A stretch of 64,000 nucleotides of DNA. Origin: an uncultured Prevotella sp. (GTDB taxonomy: Bacteria; Bacteroidota; Bacteroidia; Bacteroidales; Bacteroidaceae). This document shows, in pieces, positions 23,212-31,796 of the stretch; the stretch's first letter is position 1, and every line of letters starts with the position of its first letter. The notes under the pieces are model-generated. The model ran no database searches. It worked only from the letters and a program-made list of their open reading frames with translations, and had not been told where the DNA came from. Made by a program: the position numbers and the translations under genes. Location of the stretch: assembly GCA_900547005.1 (NCBI GenBank), contig URER01000006.1, positions 1 through 64,000 of the forward strand, in the 5' to 3' direction.

Positions 23212-25482
23212 TTACAGCGGGTCCACATCATAATAGACCTGCAAGGCCCCATAGCGCGAATCCTGTAACAGTTCTTTTTGAACTTGGCGCAGGCATTCGC
23301 GCGTTTTTTTTCTGTCCAGACCGTTTTCTAATTTCAGCACAATCTTTCTTATGTTCATCTGCTTCACCCGGGCCACCGCAGGCTTGTCAGGACCGAGCAT
23401 CCGTTCGCCGAAGAAATAGCGCAGCCGGCTGCCCATTTCTATAGCCGCGGTATTCACCACACGGTCGTCGCGATGCTTCATATATATATATATAAGGTGG
23501 AAGAACGGCGGATAACGGAAGTCGCGGCGCTCCTCCAACAAGTCTTTATAGAATCCCTCGCAGTCGTTCCTCACCACCTGACCAATCACGGGCAGCTCCG
23601 CACTCTTTGTCTGCAATATCACCAGTCCGCGCTTTCCCTTGCGTCCGGCGCGTCCGCTCACCTGCGACATCATCGTGAATGCCTGCTCGTAGGCGCGGAA
23701 GTCGGGATAGTTCAGCATACTGTCGGCACTCAGTATGCCCACCACCGACACCCTGTCGAAGTCTAATCCCTTGCTTATCATCTGCGTACCGATGAGCAGA
23801 TTGGTCTTGCCCGATGCGAAATCGCCGATTATCCGCTCGTATGCCGACCGCGTGCGGGTGGTGTCAAGGTCCATCCTCGCTATGCGGGCTTCGGGCAGAA
23901 GGCCGGCTATCAGATCCTCAACCTTTTCCGTTCCGAAGCCACGGCTGCGCAGGTCGGGATTCTCACAGTTGGGACACGACTGAGGAATGGTGTATGTGTA
24001 GCCGCAGTAATGGCACGTCAGTTGGTTGGTGTTCTTATGCAGCGTGAGCGACACGTCGCAGTTTTCGCACTTCGGAACCCATCCGCACACCTTGCACTCC
24101 ACCATCGGAGCGAATCCGCGGCGGTTCTGAAACAGTATCACCTGCTCGCCACGCTCCAGCGCATTCTTCATTTCCGTGAGCAGCACGGGCGAGAACGGCC
24201 CCGTCATCATCTTGCGGCGCTGAAGGTCTTTTGTGTCCACCACCCTGATTTCGGGCAGTTCCATGTCGCCATACCGTTGCGTCAGGCGCACCAGCCCGTA
24301 CTTTCCCGTCATCGCGTTGTAGTAGCTCTCGGCCGACGGGGTGGCTGTCCCGAGCAACGTCTTGGCTCCGTACATCGACGCGAGCACTATCGCCGCCGAC
24401 CGGGCATGATATCGGGGCGCGGGGTCCTGCTGCTTGAACGAGTTCTCGTGTTCCTCGTCTATTATCACCAGACCCAAACTGCGGAAAGGCAGGAGCGATG
24501 CCGAGCGCGCGCCGAGCACCACGTCGTAGGGCGTGTCCGACAGTTGTTTCTGCCAAATCTCCACCCGTTCGGCATCGCTGTATTTGGAGTGATATATGCC
24601 TAAGCGGTTGCCGAACACGCGTTGCAGGCGCTCGGTAATCTGCACGGTGAGGGCTATCTCGGGCAACAGATAGAGCACCTGCCGCCCTTCGTCTATCGTC
24701 TTCTGTATCAGCCGGATGTAAATCTCGGTCTTACCGCTCGACGTAACGCCGTGAAGGAGTACCACATTCTTGCTCTCAAACTGCCTCAGCACTTCGCCGT
24801 ATGCCCTGCCCTGCGCCTCGCCCAACGGTTTTATACGCTCGGGATGGGGTTCTCCGCCACGGTTCAGGCGGCCCACCTCGCGCTGATAGGTCTCCAAGAG
24901 TTTGCGGTCTACGAGTGCTTTCACCACGGCAAGCGTGCAGTGCGACGCGTTCATCAGTTCCTCGCGCGTAATCTCCACTATCTGCTCTCGTGGCGCAGCC
25001 CCTTGCAGGCTGTCCCAATGCGACAGTGCGAGATAGTCGGCAAAGGCTTTCTGCTGTTTCTGCGCCCTGCCGAGCATCGTCATAGCCACGTGCAGGCCCT
25101 GCTCGTGGCGGTAGGCTTCTGTCAGGCGCACGCACAGTTCGGTCTTCGGCCGGTAGCCCTCCTCGTTCTTCAGTCCCGAAGGCAGCGCGGCCTTGAATAT
25201 GTCGCCGAGGGGCGACATATAATATTCGGCTATCCATCGCCACAGCCTCATCTGCTCGTCAAGGAGCACGGGCTCGCGGTCTTGCACGGCGAGTATGTCC
25301 TTCACCACGAACGTCGGTTTGTCATCATGCGCCTTTACAACGAGGGCGGTGTACTGCTTCGACTTGCCCAACGGCACGGTTACGCGCACGCCGAACCTCA
25401 CCTGCTCCCGCAGCCGTTCCGGCACGGAGTAGGTGAACAGCCCCTCGAGAGGCAACGGCAATATCACGTCTACATATTTCAT
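23212..25482 (-). CDS. priA: Primosomal replication-restart helicase PriA
   Basis: A 756-residue superfamily 2 helicase that reloads the replisome at stalled forks. The N-terminal 3'-end-binding domain (VDVILPLPLEGLFTYSVP) is followed by Walker A GVTSSGKT (245-252), DEEH box (342-345), GTATPSAES (motif III) and the zinc-binding insertion with eight cysteines (463, 466, 472, 475, 490, 493, 503, 506). Helicase motifs V and VI are visible as IGTQMISKGLDFDRV and QVSGRAGRKGKRG. Length is normal and all key residues are present. It is monocistronic, with a -7 box 10 bp before the ATG. Confidence 0.96.
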   Translation of the reverse strand: MKYVDVILPLPLEGLFTYSVPERLREQVRFGVRVTVPLGKSKQYTALVVKAHDDKPTFVVKDILAVQDREPVLLDEQMRLWRWIAEYYMSPLGDIFKAALPSGLKNEEGYRPKTELCVRLTEAYRHEQGLHVAMTMLGRAQKQQKAFADYLALSHWDSLQGAAPREQIVEITREELMNASHCTLAVVKALVDRKLLETYQREVGRLNRGGEPHPERIKPLGEAQGRAYGEVLRQFESKNVVLLHGVTSSGKTEIYIRLIQKTIDEGRQVLYLLPEIALTVQITERLQRVFGNRLGIYHSKYSDAERVEIWQKQLSDTPYDVVLGARSASLLPFRSLGLVIIDEEHENSFKQQDPAPRYHARSAAIVLASMYGAKTLLGTATPSAESYYNAMTGKYGLVRLTQRYGDMELPEIRVVDTKDLQRRKMMTGPFSPVLLTEMKNALERGEQVILFQNRRGFAPMVECKVCGWVPKCENCDVSLTLHKNTNQLTCHYCGYTYTIPQSCPNCENPDLRSRGFGTEKVEDLIAGLLPEARIARMDLDTTRTRSAYERIIGDFASGKTNLLIGTQMISKGLDFDRVSVVGILSADSMLNYPDFRAYEQAFTMMSQVSGRAGRKGKRGLVILQTKSAELPVIGQVVRNDCEGFYKDLLEERRDFRYPPFFHLIYIYMKHRDDRVVNTAAIEMGSRLRYFFGERMLGPDKPAVARVKQMNIRKIVLKLENGLDRKKTRECLRQVQKELLQDSRYGALQVYYDVDPL

Positions 25483-25491
25483 CCTATCTTA

Positions 25492-25499
25492 CAAAGGTA
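25492..25499 (-). promoter_or_regulatory. -7 promoter box of priA
   Basis: TACCTTTG on the minus strand, 9 bp before the priA ATG, implies a nearly leaderless transcript. No -33 match is seen. Confidence 0.5.
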
Positions 25500-25602
25500 C
25501 AAAGAAAAGATGAAAAAAGGGAAAAAAGTAGTCCCTTTCCCCTGTGGGGGTATCTTAGAGGTAAGAGTTTTCTCAGAACCGCCACCTCTTAAAATGAAGA
25601 AC

Positions 25603-25641
25603 GCCTCCCAAGTATGCTGTCTTGCGACGCGCCCGGGAGGC
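25603..25641 (-). terminator. Possible terminator after the Abi gene
   Basis: GCCTCCC (25603-25609) pairs with GGGAGGC (25635-25641) around a long GC-rich loop. On the minus strand it is followed by GTTCTTCATTTT. It could end the Abi transcript, but the loop is long and the U-run weak. Confidence 0.35.
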
Positions 25642-25727
25642 TTATTATCTTTTAGTTTCAACAACTGTCTTTGTTTTAATAATGCAAAGATAATATTTTT
25701 TTCTTAATTCTCTACATCTTCTGAAAA

Positions 25728-26690
25728 CTATTTTTTGTTTTTCCAAATCTTTTCACTCTTCCAATCTATCGGGAACCCCATTGCGTTAAGTGGAACCACG
25801 TTTTCATACTCTTTCAACAGAACCATCAGGCTGGTTTTGAACGGCGTGGTGGGATTGGCAGTCTGCAACATATAATTAAGCATACAAAAGAAATAATAGA
25901 TCTTACTTCTTTTCACCGTATCCGGATTACTTATCCAGGCAAGCCTTTTAGAAAACGACAGACGTTCTGGTATGATATTCAAGTCCCGATTCCAAAGACG
26001 TGCATGGTGTGCGCAGATGTTACGCACATAATTAATACAATGTAGCCATGAACAGAATGTACCGGGAGGCAATGCAAAATAAGACGAGATACCGTTAATG
26101 TCAGTACGCAGTTTCAATCCAGTACATATTCTTGACAAATGGTTGAAATACATAATCTCGACACTCATCCATGAAGGCGGATTCTCCGGTACGTCGTACT
26201 TATTGCGATAATGTTGGATAAAGGTCTCTGCCTTATTGTTGTGTAATTGCTCCTTAATATGTCTCTGTATATCACTATATACATCCACTGTAATTTTCCT
26301 GCCATCTCTAAGAGTGATTTCCTTCGGAGGATTAAAAATTTCACTCCTGTCCTGCCAATGTGAACCGTACTTATGGCTGAGCTGATAGATTATCTGTGCT
26401 CTGATAGCCACCTCAAGCCGTTCTATAGCATTGAATACCAATAAACGCAACTTCCTATCAAAAACATATAGGTTATATACCATATCCCATGTCGTACCTT
26501 CTCGGAACGCATCAATTATAAATCCATTCTCTTTCTGTTTATATGGCAGCATATAGGCACTAAGGCGGTAATAACTGATATTAGCAAGTAATCTTTCCGC
26601 TCGTTTTTCATCGGGAACGGTCATGCCCCTTGATTTCAACAGTTCAACCTGCTCTGTATATGTTAATGGTGGTTTATTATATCTTTCCAT
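25728..26690 (-). CDS. Abi_2 (AbiD/AbiF-like) abortive-infection protein with HEPN-type motif
   Basis: A 320-residue protein of the Abi_2 family: opening KPPLTYTEQVELLKSRGM, then AERLLANISYYRLSAYMLPY, FDRKLRLLVFNAIERLEVAIRAQI and the C-terminal CINYVRNICAHHARLWNR. The last holds R223-x4-H228, the HEPN RNase-type signature, so the protein is probably an RNA-cutting phage-defence or toxin-like factor. Its single-gene form is common in Bacteroidota. Its own -7 box lies upstream. Adenine/thymine content is visibly higher than in the neighbouring priA, and a dispersed R1 element follows on the other side, both consistent with acquired DNA. Defence function is inferred from the family. Confidence 0.8.
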   Translation of the reverse strand: MERYNKPPLTYTEQVELLKSRGMTVPDEKRAERLLANISYYRLSAYMLPYKQKENGFIIDAFREGTTWDMVYNLYVFDRKLRLLVFNAIERLEVAIRAQIIYQLSHKYGSHWQDRSEIFNPPKEITLRDGRKITVDVYSDIQRHIKEQLHNNKAETFIQHYRNKYDVPENPPSWMSVEIMYFNHLSRICTGLKLRTDINGISSYFALPPGTFCSWLHCINYVRNICAHHARLWNRDLNIIPERLSFSKRLAWISNPDTVKRSKIYYFFCMLNYMLQTANPTTPFKTSLMVLLKEYENVVPLNAMGFPIDWKSEKIWKNKK

Positions 26691-26712
26691 ACACCCTCTA
26701 TCTAATTTTATA

Positions 26713-26720
26713 CAAAGGTA
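26713..26720 (-). promoter_or_regulatory. -7 promoter box of the Abi_2 gene
   Basis: TACCTTTG on the minus strand, 22 bp before the ATG. No clear -33 element. Confidence 0.5.
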
Positions 26721-26879
26721 TAGTTTTTATCTGATACCCGTGAGGATAACGAAGGGAAAGTACAAAAAACATATAAATAAAATCAGATTAGATAACGCCG
26801 TATTGCCATCTCCTTGATTTTTTATATTTTCGCCGTAACTTTGTAAATATTATTTACCAAATTTAGCCTCTTCAAAATT

Positions 26880-27354
26880 CGATTCTCTCGCGTCAACAAA
26901 CGTTAAATTATGGTCCCGTTACTCATTTCCGCCCATTTTTCACTCTCAAAAATCCCAATTCAAAACTCAAAATTCGTAATTCAAAATTCCAAAACGGCCT
27001 CCGTTGCAAAAAAACCGGCCCGATTTTCTTCAAAATTTCTCGTCCGCTGAAACACCGAAAAACGCCGTTTTTGCCCGATTTAACGTTCCTTAGCGTTCAA
27101 AAGTGCCACTTTTAGAGGCCGTTTTAGGCCGTTTTGGAGTGCAACGGAGCCTCCGTTGAAGCCCAAAAGTGCCTCCGTTAGCGTCTAACGGAGCCTCCGT
27201 TGCAACATAACGGGGCCTAAAACGCCCTCAAAAACGGATATTTTTGCCTCAACTCAGCATAACCGTCTGATTACCAACCAATTAACTCAAAACAGCCTAA
27301 AAAGCCCTATTTTTGCGTTTTTGCGCACTCGGAAAAGTTTGATTGAAAAAACGT
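26880..27354 (+). repeat. Dispersed intergenic element R1, copy 2
   Basis: Same 475-bp element as 12190-12664, on the opposite strand and closely matching over its whole length, from the CGATTCTCTCG end to the AAAAACGTGAG end. It holds AAAAGTGCCACTTTT and several CTCCGTT units, and no credible gene. Confidence 0.85.
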
Positions 27355-27457
27355 GAGTTTTCAGAGGTTATTTTGTCAAAAAAATTCTAAGCCTCCCTTC
27401 CCCAAAAATGGGGGCGTTTCCATCCCCTATTACCTCCCGTCACTCACACAAATCCAA

Positions 27458-27746
27458 CACCCGATAAATTTGGGGGATTACGTTCACCACAGAGGCACTG
27501 AGGACACGGAGATTTATATGTCATTGCAAACTCAGATCTTATGTCTGAAGACATAGAGAACACGGAGCCGGCAATTCACCTCATTGCCTCCATCCTATTC
27601 TTGTAAGCTCTGTGGCCTCCTGATGCCGCAGGCATCTACTCTGTGAGCAAATATTCCCGGGAGAATAAATCTCCGTGGCCTCCGTGTCTCTGTGGTAAAA
27701 AATAATTTAATCAAATATAATCTGCCCCCTGTATTTTTCCGTTGAG
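27458..27746 (+). repeat. Dispersed element R2, copy A, with inverted ends
   Basis: About 290 bp repeated at 30517-30799. Near its ends ACCACAGAGGCACTGAGG... (27486-27517) is inverted as ...CCTCCGTGTCTCTGTGGT (27666-27696), about 30 bp with few mismatches. It is non-coding, although one frame reads HHRGTEDTE, a phrase I remember from spurious proteins of many genomes. Confidence 0.8.
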
Positions 27747-27850
27747 CCATACATAACTTTCAGATGCCACTTGCTTTAAGGTAATAGACTAAGCATTTAG
27801 CCCTATCCATGCCCTCTCTTCTATTTTAATACATTTTTAATACCAAAAAC

Positions 27851-27881
27851 TTGTTTCGTATCAAACCTTTTTCTATCTTTG
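27851..27881 (+). promoter_or_regulatory. Promoter of the chitobiase-fold secreted protein
   Basis: TTG (27851-27853) and TATCTTTG (27874-27881), 20 bp apart, 45 bp before the ATG. Confidence 0.65.
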
Positions 27882-27925
27882 TATTCATAAACGAATTATA
27901 TTATTAACTTTTAAAACTTATTATT

Positions 27926-29326
27926 ATGAACAAAATTTTACGCTTATCATTAATTGCCCTGTTGGCAGTGTTCTGTGGGGGGGGCGCTTTTGCACAAGAT
28001 GCAACAATAGATTTTGATAACAATTACGCGACATTATTTCCCACTCTGCCGGGAGTATCATCAGGAAGTGGTGCCACTGCTGTTACCGATGGAGATTTTA
28101 CAGTTGCTACTACATCAACAGCAGTTAATGGAGTTACTGTAACAGTAAGCACATCTACGTCAAATACTGCTAACCGTATTTGGTCCAGTTCTCCTCGTTT
28201 GCGTATGTATGGCGGTACACTTACCGTTAATTCAGCAAAAGACATTGCGAAAATTGTATTTACAACAAAAACCGGTAAATCTCGTAAATTTGATATGACA
28301 ACAAATTCCGGTTCACTTACAGATAACGATTGGACTGGAAATGCAAAAGAAATCGTATTTACTTGCAAAAGTAATACACAAATAATAAAAATGGATATTA
28401 CATTTGCTACTGCTGGTTCTGTTGCTCCTCCTGTGATAAACGGTGAAGAGACGTTCAAAGGTAGCACATCTATAACTCTCAATGCAGAAGACGGTGCAGA
28501 CATTTATTACACAACTGATGAAACAGATCCAACGACCGCATCAACAAAATATACAGGTGCATTCACTATCAGTAATACAACAACTGTAAAAGCTATTGCA
28601 GCGAAAGGCGGAAAATCAAGCACTGTGACTTCAAAAACATTCACGAAAATACAGGAAATGACCATCGCAGAAGCACAGGCTGCCACAACAGGAACTGTGT
28701 GCGGTATCGAAGGAACAGTAGTTGCAACCTGCACACGCGGTTGTCTCATTGGGGATGAAACCGGTTATATCTACTATTATAATAATTCACATGGATGTGT
28801 TATCGGTGATAAACTTGAAATAGCAGGAGCTGTTAGCCCATATAGCGGTTTTAACCAATTCACAAATACAGCAACTGTAACAAAAACAGGTACAGAAACT
28901 GTTACACACCCGACAGCACAATCTATGACAGGTGCAGATGTTACAGCTTGGGCTGCCGCTCCGGAAATTAAGTATGTTACTATTACCGGTACATTGAATA
29001 TTGATACCGAGAATGGATATTATAACGTAACAATAGACGGAACCGAAATTGTTGGCTCTATCGTTTCTCCGGATGATGCTCTTAAGGCTCAGCTCACAAC
29101 AGGCAAGTCTTACGCAATAACTGGTTACGTTATATATGTAAGCGGTAAGACTACGAAGTACATGAACATTCTTCCTATAAGTGTTGCAGATCCTACGGGT
29201 ATCAACGGCATCACCACAGACGCCGCAAACGAGAACGCTCCTATCTACAACCTCGCAGGCCAGCGCGTAAACAAGAATGCTAAGGGTATTCTGATTCAGA
29301 ACGGCAAGAAGTTCGTGAACAAATAA
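27926..29326 (+). CDS. Secreted protein with chitobiase C-terminal-like and OB-fold domains
   Basis: A 466-residue exported protein. The signal peptide (MNKILRLSLIALLAVFCGGGAFAQ) contains a run of eight G in its DNA (27977-27984) coding CGGG. Residues about 25-170 are a strand-rich T/S-rich module. Residues about 175-250 (GSTSITLNAEDGADIYYTTD, TKYTGAFTISNTTTVKAIA) match the chitobiase/beta-hexosaminidase C-terminal domain (CHB_HEX_C), a common non-catalytic module. Residues about 255-430 resemble a DUF5689-like OB fold (GTVCGIEGTVVATCTRGCLI). The end (APIYNLAGQRVNKNAKGILI) is the short tail shared with other exported proteins here. No catalytic site is seen. A surface or extracellular binding role is the best guess. 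Confidence 0.65.
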   Translation: MNKILRLSLIALLAVFCGGGAFAQDATIDFDNNYATLFPTLPGVSSGSGATAVTDGDFTVATTSTAVNGVTVTVSTSTSNTANRIWSSSPRLRMYGGTLTVNSAKDIAKIVFTTKTGKSRKFDMTTNSGSLTDNDWTGNAKEIVFTCKSNTQIIKMDITFATAGSVAPPVINGEETFKGSTSITLNAEDGADIYYTTDETDPTTASTKYTGAFTISNTTTVKAIAAKGGKSSTVTSKTFTKIQEMTIAEAQAATTGTVCGIEGTVVATCTRGCLIGDETGYIYYYNNSHGCVIGDKLEIAGAVSPYSGFNQFTNTATVTKTGTETVTHPTAQSMTGADVTAWAAAPEIKYVTITGTLNIDTENGYYNVTIDGTEIVGSIVSPDDALKAQLTTGKSYAITGYVIYVSGKTTKYMNILPISVADPTGINGITTDAANENAPIYNLAGQRVNKNAKGILIQNGKKFVNK

Positions 29327-29365
29327 GAGCTAAACAACAGCTTTTGCTGAAGAATAGAAACAGAA

Positions 29366-29399
29366 AGACCGGGTCGGATAATCGGCTCGGTCTTATTTT
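29366..29399 (+). terminator. Terminator after the chitobiase-fold gene
   Basis: AGACCG (29366-29371) pairs with CGGTCT (29388-29393), with inner GTCGG/TCGGC pairing including wobble, followed by TATTTTAT. Confidence 0.65.
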
Positions 29400-29468
29400 A
29401 TCCTCACCACACAACAAAATTAAGCGAAACAAAGCCCGCCCTCAGCCTTTAAGCTATCACTTTTTTCC

Positions 29469-29499
29469 TTTGTCCGTATCAAAAAAAATCGTATATTTG
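29469..29499 (+). promoter_or_regulatory. Promoter of the lysO pair
   Basis: TTTG (29469-29472) and TATATTTG (29492-29499) separated by exactly 19 bp, 51 bp before the ATG. Confidence 0.75.
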
Positions 29500-29549
29500 T
29501 CGGAGAAATACATAACATCATGAAATAAGAACAGAACCAGACTATTTAT

Positions 29550-29864
29550 ATGCTTACGATATTCGTTATAATGGTTGCCGGAATAGCCATCGGCTACGTC
29601 TTTCGCACGAAAACGCAATGGGCAAAGAAGGCTCTGATGCCGCTGATTTGCCTGTTGCTGCTGTTGCTCGGCATGGAGGTGGGCGGCAACGAAAGGCTCA
29701 TGCGGGCGTGGACAACAATAGGAACAGACGCCCTGATAATAGCTCTCGGCACTGTATTGGGCAGTTGCGTGGCGGCGTGGGGGCTGTGGCGGATGACGGA
29801 CGGACGAAGAAACGGACTGTCGGGCAATGACTATGACGGGGAAAGGAAAGGAGACCGACCGTGA
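29550..29864 (+). CDS. LysO-type exporter, N-terminal half protein
   Basis: A 104-residue membrane protein with about three hydrophobic segments (MLTIFVIMVAGIAIGYVF; LMPLICLLLLLLGMEVG; ALIIALGTVLGSCVAAWGL). It matches the first third of LysO (DUF340), the L-lysine and thialysine exporter, which in Escherichia coli is one protein of about 300 residues. Here it is a separate gene whose end overlaps the next start by four bases (GTGA), so the two halves are translationally coupled and probably form one transporter. The short hydrophilic tail (about 80-104) is basic. Split forms are normal in Bacteroidota, so this is not a frameshift. Confidence 0.75.
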   Translation: MLTIFVIMVAGIAIGYVFRTKTQWAKKALMPLICLLLLLLGMEVGGNERLMRAWTTIGTDALIIALGTVLGSCVAAWGLWRMTDGRRNGLSGNDYDGERKGDRP

Positions 29865-30463
29865 AATCGAGCTTCATCATACTGCTGTTTTTCTGCGTAG
29901 GGATTGCGCTTGGTGCGGCCGACCTGCTGCCCGAAAGTCTGATAATCGAGGACGTGAGTTTCCTCGCTCTGTGTGTCTTGATGCTGTGCGTGGGCATTAA
30001 GATAGGCAACGACCGCGAGATGCTGCGCCGTTTCAGAAGCCTCAACCCACGGATTGCGCTGCTCCCGATATTCACCATTGCGGGAACGCTCGCCGGTTCG
30101 CTCGCCGCAAGTATGCTGCTGCCTCATCACGGCACGGCCGAAGTGCTCGCCATCGGCTCGGGACTGGGCTATTATTCACTGTCGAGCATTCTCATCACCG
30201 ATGTTTTCGGCGCAGAAACGGGCACTATTGCCCTCGTGGCAAACATCCTGCGCGAACTGATTACGTTGCTTTTTGCTCCGCTTTTGGTGCGTCTGTTCGG
30301 CACGTTCGCACCGATCTCAGCAGGTGGAGCCACCACAGCCGACACTACTTTGCCCGCTATCGTAGGCTCATCGGGTACGCAATACTCTATCCTCGCCGTG
30401 TATCACGGATGCGCCACCGACTTCTGCGTGCCCTTCCTCGTAACTCTCTTTTGCTCGCTGTAG
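29861..30463 (+). CDS. lysO: LysO family lysine exporter, C-terminal half protein
   Basis: A 200-residue inner-membrane protein with five to six hydrophobic segments, starting at GTG 29861 inside the end of the previous gene. Motifs of the LysO/DUF340 family are visible: LMLCVGIKIGND, LAIGSGLGYYSLSSILITD, GTIALVANILRELITLLFAPLL and AIVGSSGTQYSILAVYHGCATDFCVPFLV. It exports lysine or toxic lysine analogues with its 104-residue partner. The stop codon TAG is part of a G/C-run element (TAGCCCCCCGGTGGAGGG) that also occurs at the ends of two other genes nearby. The symbol reflects family membership; substrate is inferred. Confidence 0.78.
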   Translation: MKSSFIILLFFCVGIALGAADLLPESLIIEDVSFLALCVLMLCVGIKIGNDREMLRRFRSLNPRIALLPIFTIAGTLAGSLAASMLLPHHGTAEVLAIGSGLGYYSLSSILITDVFGAETGTIALVANILRELITLLFAPLLVRLFGTFAPISAGGATTADTTLPAIVGSSGTQYSILAVYHGCATDFCVPFLVTLFCSL

Positions 30464-30516
30464 CCCCCCGGTGGAGGGTGTTATGAAGTTACTCACATTA
30501 CTTTCTATTAACGGCT

Positions 30517-30799
30517 CACCCGATAAATCCGAGGAATTACGTTCACCACAGAGGCACAGCGGACACGGAGATTTATATGTCATTACAAACTCAGAGCTTA
30601 TGTCTGAAGATATAGAGAACACAGAGCCGGCAATTCACCTCATTGCCTCCAAAATTCTTGTAGGCTCTGTGGCCTCTTGATGCCACAGGCATCTACTCTG
30701 TGAGCGAGTATTACCGGGTGAAGAAAGCTCCGTGGCCTCTGTGCCTCTGTGGTAAGAAATAATTTAATTATAATCTGTACCATATATTTTTCCGTTGGC
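30517..30799 (+). repeat. Dispersed element R2, copy B
   Basis: Same element as 27458-27746 in the same orientation: CACCCGATAAAT start, ACCACAGAGGCAC arm at 30545, GCCGGCAATTCACCTCATTG in the middle, and the inverted CCTCTGTGCCTCTGTGGT arm ending at 30753, then a TTTTTCCGTTGGCT end. Confidence 0.8.
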
Positions 30800-30825
30800 T
30801 CTATTAACCCTTATCGTTTCCTGAA

Positions 30826-30862
30826 ACCAAAAAAGGCTGCCGACCAATGAAGGTCAACAGCC
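30826..30862 (-). terminator. Terminator of the outer-membrane barrel gene
   Basis: On the minus strand AGGCTG-TT-GACC pairs with GGTC-GG-CAGCCT and is followed by TTTTTTGG. It lies 140 bp beyond the stop of the 31002-31613 gene. Confidence 0.65.
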
Positions 30863-30963
30863 TATCTTTATTCTGTCATGTCTCTATTTTCTTTTCAGCC
30901 GCAACAGGTTGAGACGCTACATTATACTATATTATCCCTCTTTGGTTACATCCCACCTGTTTC

Positions 30964-31003
30964 TTGTTGGGTCTTCCCCCTTGGGGGGACTGAGGGGGGC
31001 TTT
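30964..31003. repeat. G/C-run element fused to a stop codon
   Basis: TTCCCCCTTGGGGGGACTG followed by AGGGGGGCTTTAG. The TTTA end overlaps the stop codon of the barrel gene. A relative lies at 31754-31799 (gldN stop), and shorter ones at 30461-30480 (lysO stop) and 40398-40425. Confidence 0.55.
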
Positions 31004-31613
31004 AGAAATAATATCCCACGGCTATCTGCCATGAGTTGCTCTTGCCCTTGAATCCGTCATAAACGCTTTCTACCGTGGTTGATAATGACGACTCACCGGT
31101 TGTTCCGCAAGCGATGTTATAGTTCGCTGTTACCTGCAAATTCTTCAGCAAGGTAGCACCGAGACCGACATTTACACTGAGAGCTGAGTTCTTCCATTTC
31201 CAGTCAATATCGTCAATATCGCCTCCGACATTGAAGCCAAACTGCGGACCGGCGAATATAAAGACGCTCGCCAGGCTGCCCAAACCGACGCCATAGCGCA
31301 GATTTACCGGTATCTGAATGCTCTTCTGCTTAATCGTTTCACTATAAATATCATCATCGTCGGCATACGACAGCTTTGTAGAACGCTGGTCATAGAGTGC
31401 CGACGCATCAATGCCAAGTCCCGTAAGAGGCAGCGAAATCTTCACCGTCGGACCGATAAAGAATCCTGTGCGGTTGCTCGCATCAAACATATCATTACTC
31501 AATGACATATCCGTTACATTGAGACCGCCCTTCACACCAAATCGCACTTGTGCGTTAACTGTTGTTGCAAGCATCATCGTTGCAAACAAAATCAAAGTTA
31601 AAATCTTCTTCAT
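31002..31613 (-). CDS. Outer-membrane beta-barrel (porin-like) protein
   Basis: A 203-residue protein with a clear signal peptide (MKKILTLILFATMMLATTVNAQ) and the beginning VRFGVKGGLNVTDMSLS, the hallmark of the Bacteroidota outer-membrane beta-barrel family (OMP_b-brl_2, PorT-like fold, eight strands). It ends with alternating residues and a terminal phenylalanine (WQIAVGYYF), the recognition signal for barrel assembly. Function is unknown; many relatives are small surface or adhesin barrels. It lies downstream of the T9SS operon on the same strand, separated by 183 bp containing a GGAGAC repeat, so it is probably a separate unit. Confidence 0.8.
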   Translation of the reverse strand: MKKILTLILFATMMLATTVNAQVRFGVKGGLNVTDMSLSNDMFDASNRTGFFIGPTVKISLPLTGLGIDASALYDQRSTKLSYADDDDIYSETIKQKSIQIPVNLRYGVGLGSLASVFIFAGPQFGFNVGGDIDDIDWKWKNSALSVNVGLGATLLKNLQVTANYNIACGTTGESSLSTTVESVYDGFKGKSNSWQIAVGYYF

Positions 31614-31638
31614 TGTTTTATCACTTATTTTTCTTTAT

Positions 31639-31676
31639 GAGACGGTAGACAGGAGTTCCAGAGTTCAGCCTATTGC
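31639..31676 (+). repeat. GGAGACAGGAGAC short interspersed repeat, copy 2
   Basis: GAGACGGTAGACAGGAGTTCC then AGAGTTCAGCCTATTGC (shown in two parts), in the gap between gldN and the barrel gene. Confidence 0.65.
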
Positions 31677-31796
31677 TGCCCTACACCTTTCCCCACACCG
31701 TCCCTACATATTTATGTTGGTATTCTCTTACCTCTAATTGTTTCCTTCCGTCAGGCCATCCCCCCACCGGGAGCTAAGGGGACGAACGAGGGGGCT

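Noticed and set aside
25590..25690. Riboswitch upstream of priA
   Set aside because: Only one GC-rich stem is seen and it lies more than 100 bp from the priA promoter box. It fits better as the end of the Abi transcript.
24622..25707. A 361-codon open frame opposite priA
   Set aside because: It overlaps the whole N-terminal half of priA, has no recognisable domain, and uses codons as expected for the complement of priA.
27353..27556. Short gene containing HHRGTEDTE
   Set aside because: It spans the end of R1 and the arm of R2. The phrase is a translation of the R2 inverted end. No start signal or conserved domain.
29550..30463. Frameshifted single lysO gene
   Set aside because: The two frames overlap cleanly as GTGA, each begins and ends sensibly, and two-gene LysO forms are normal in this phylum.
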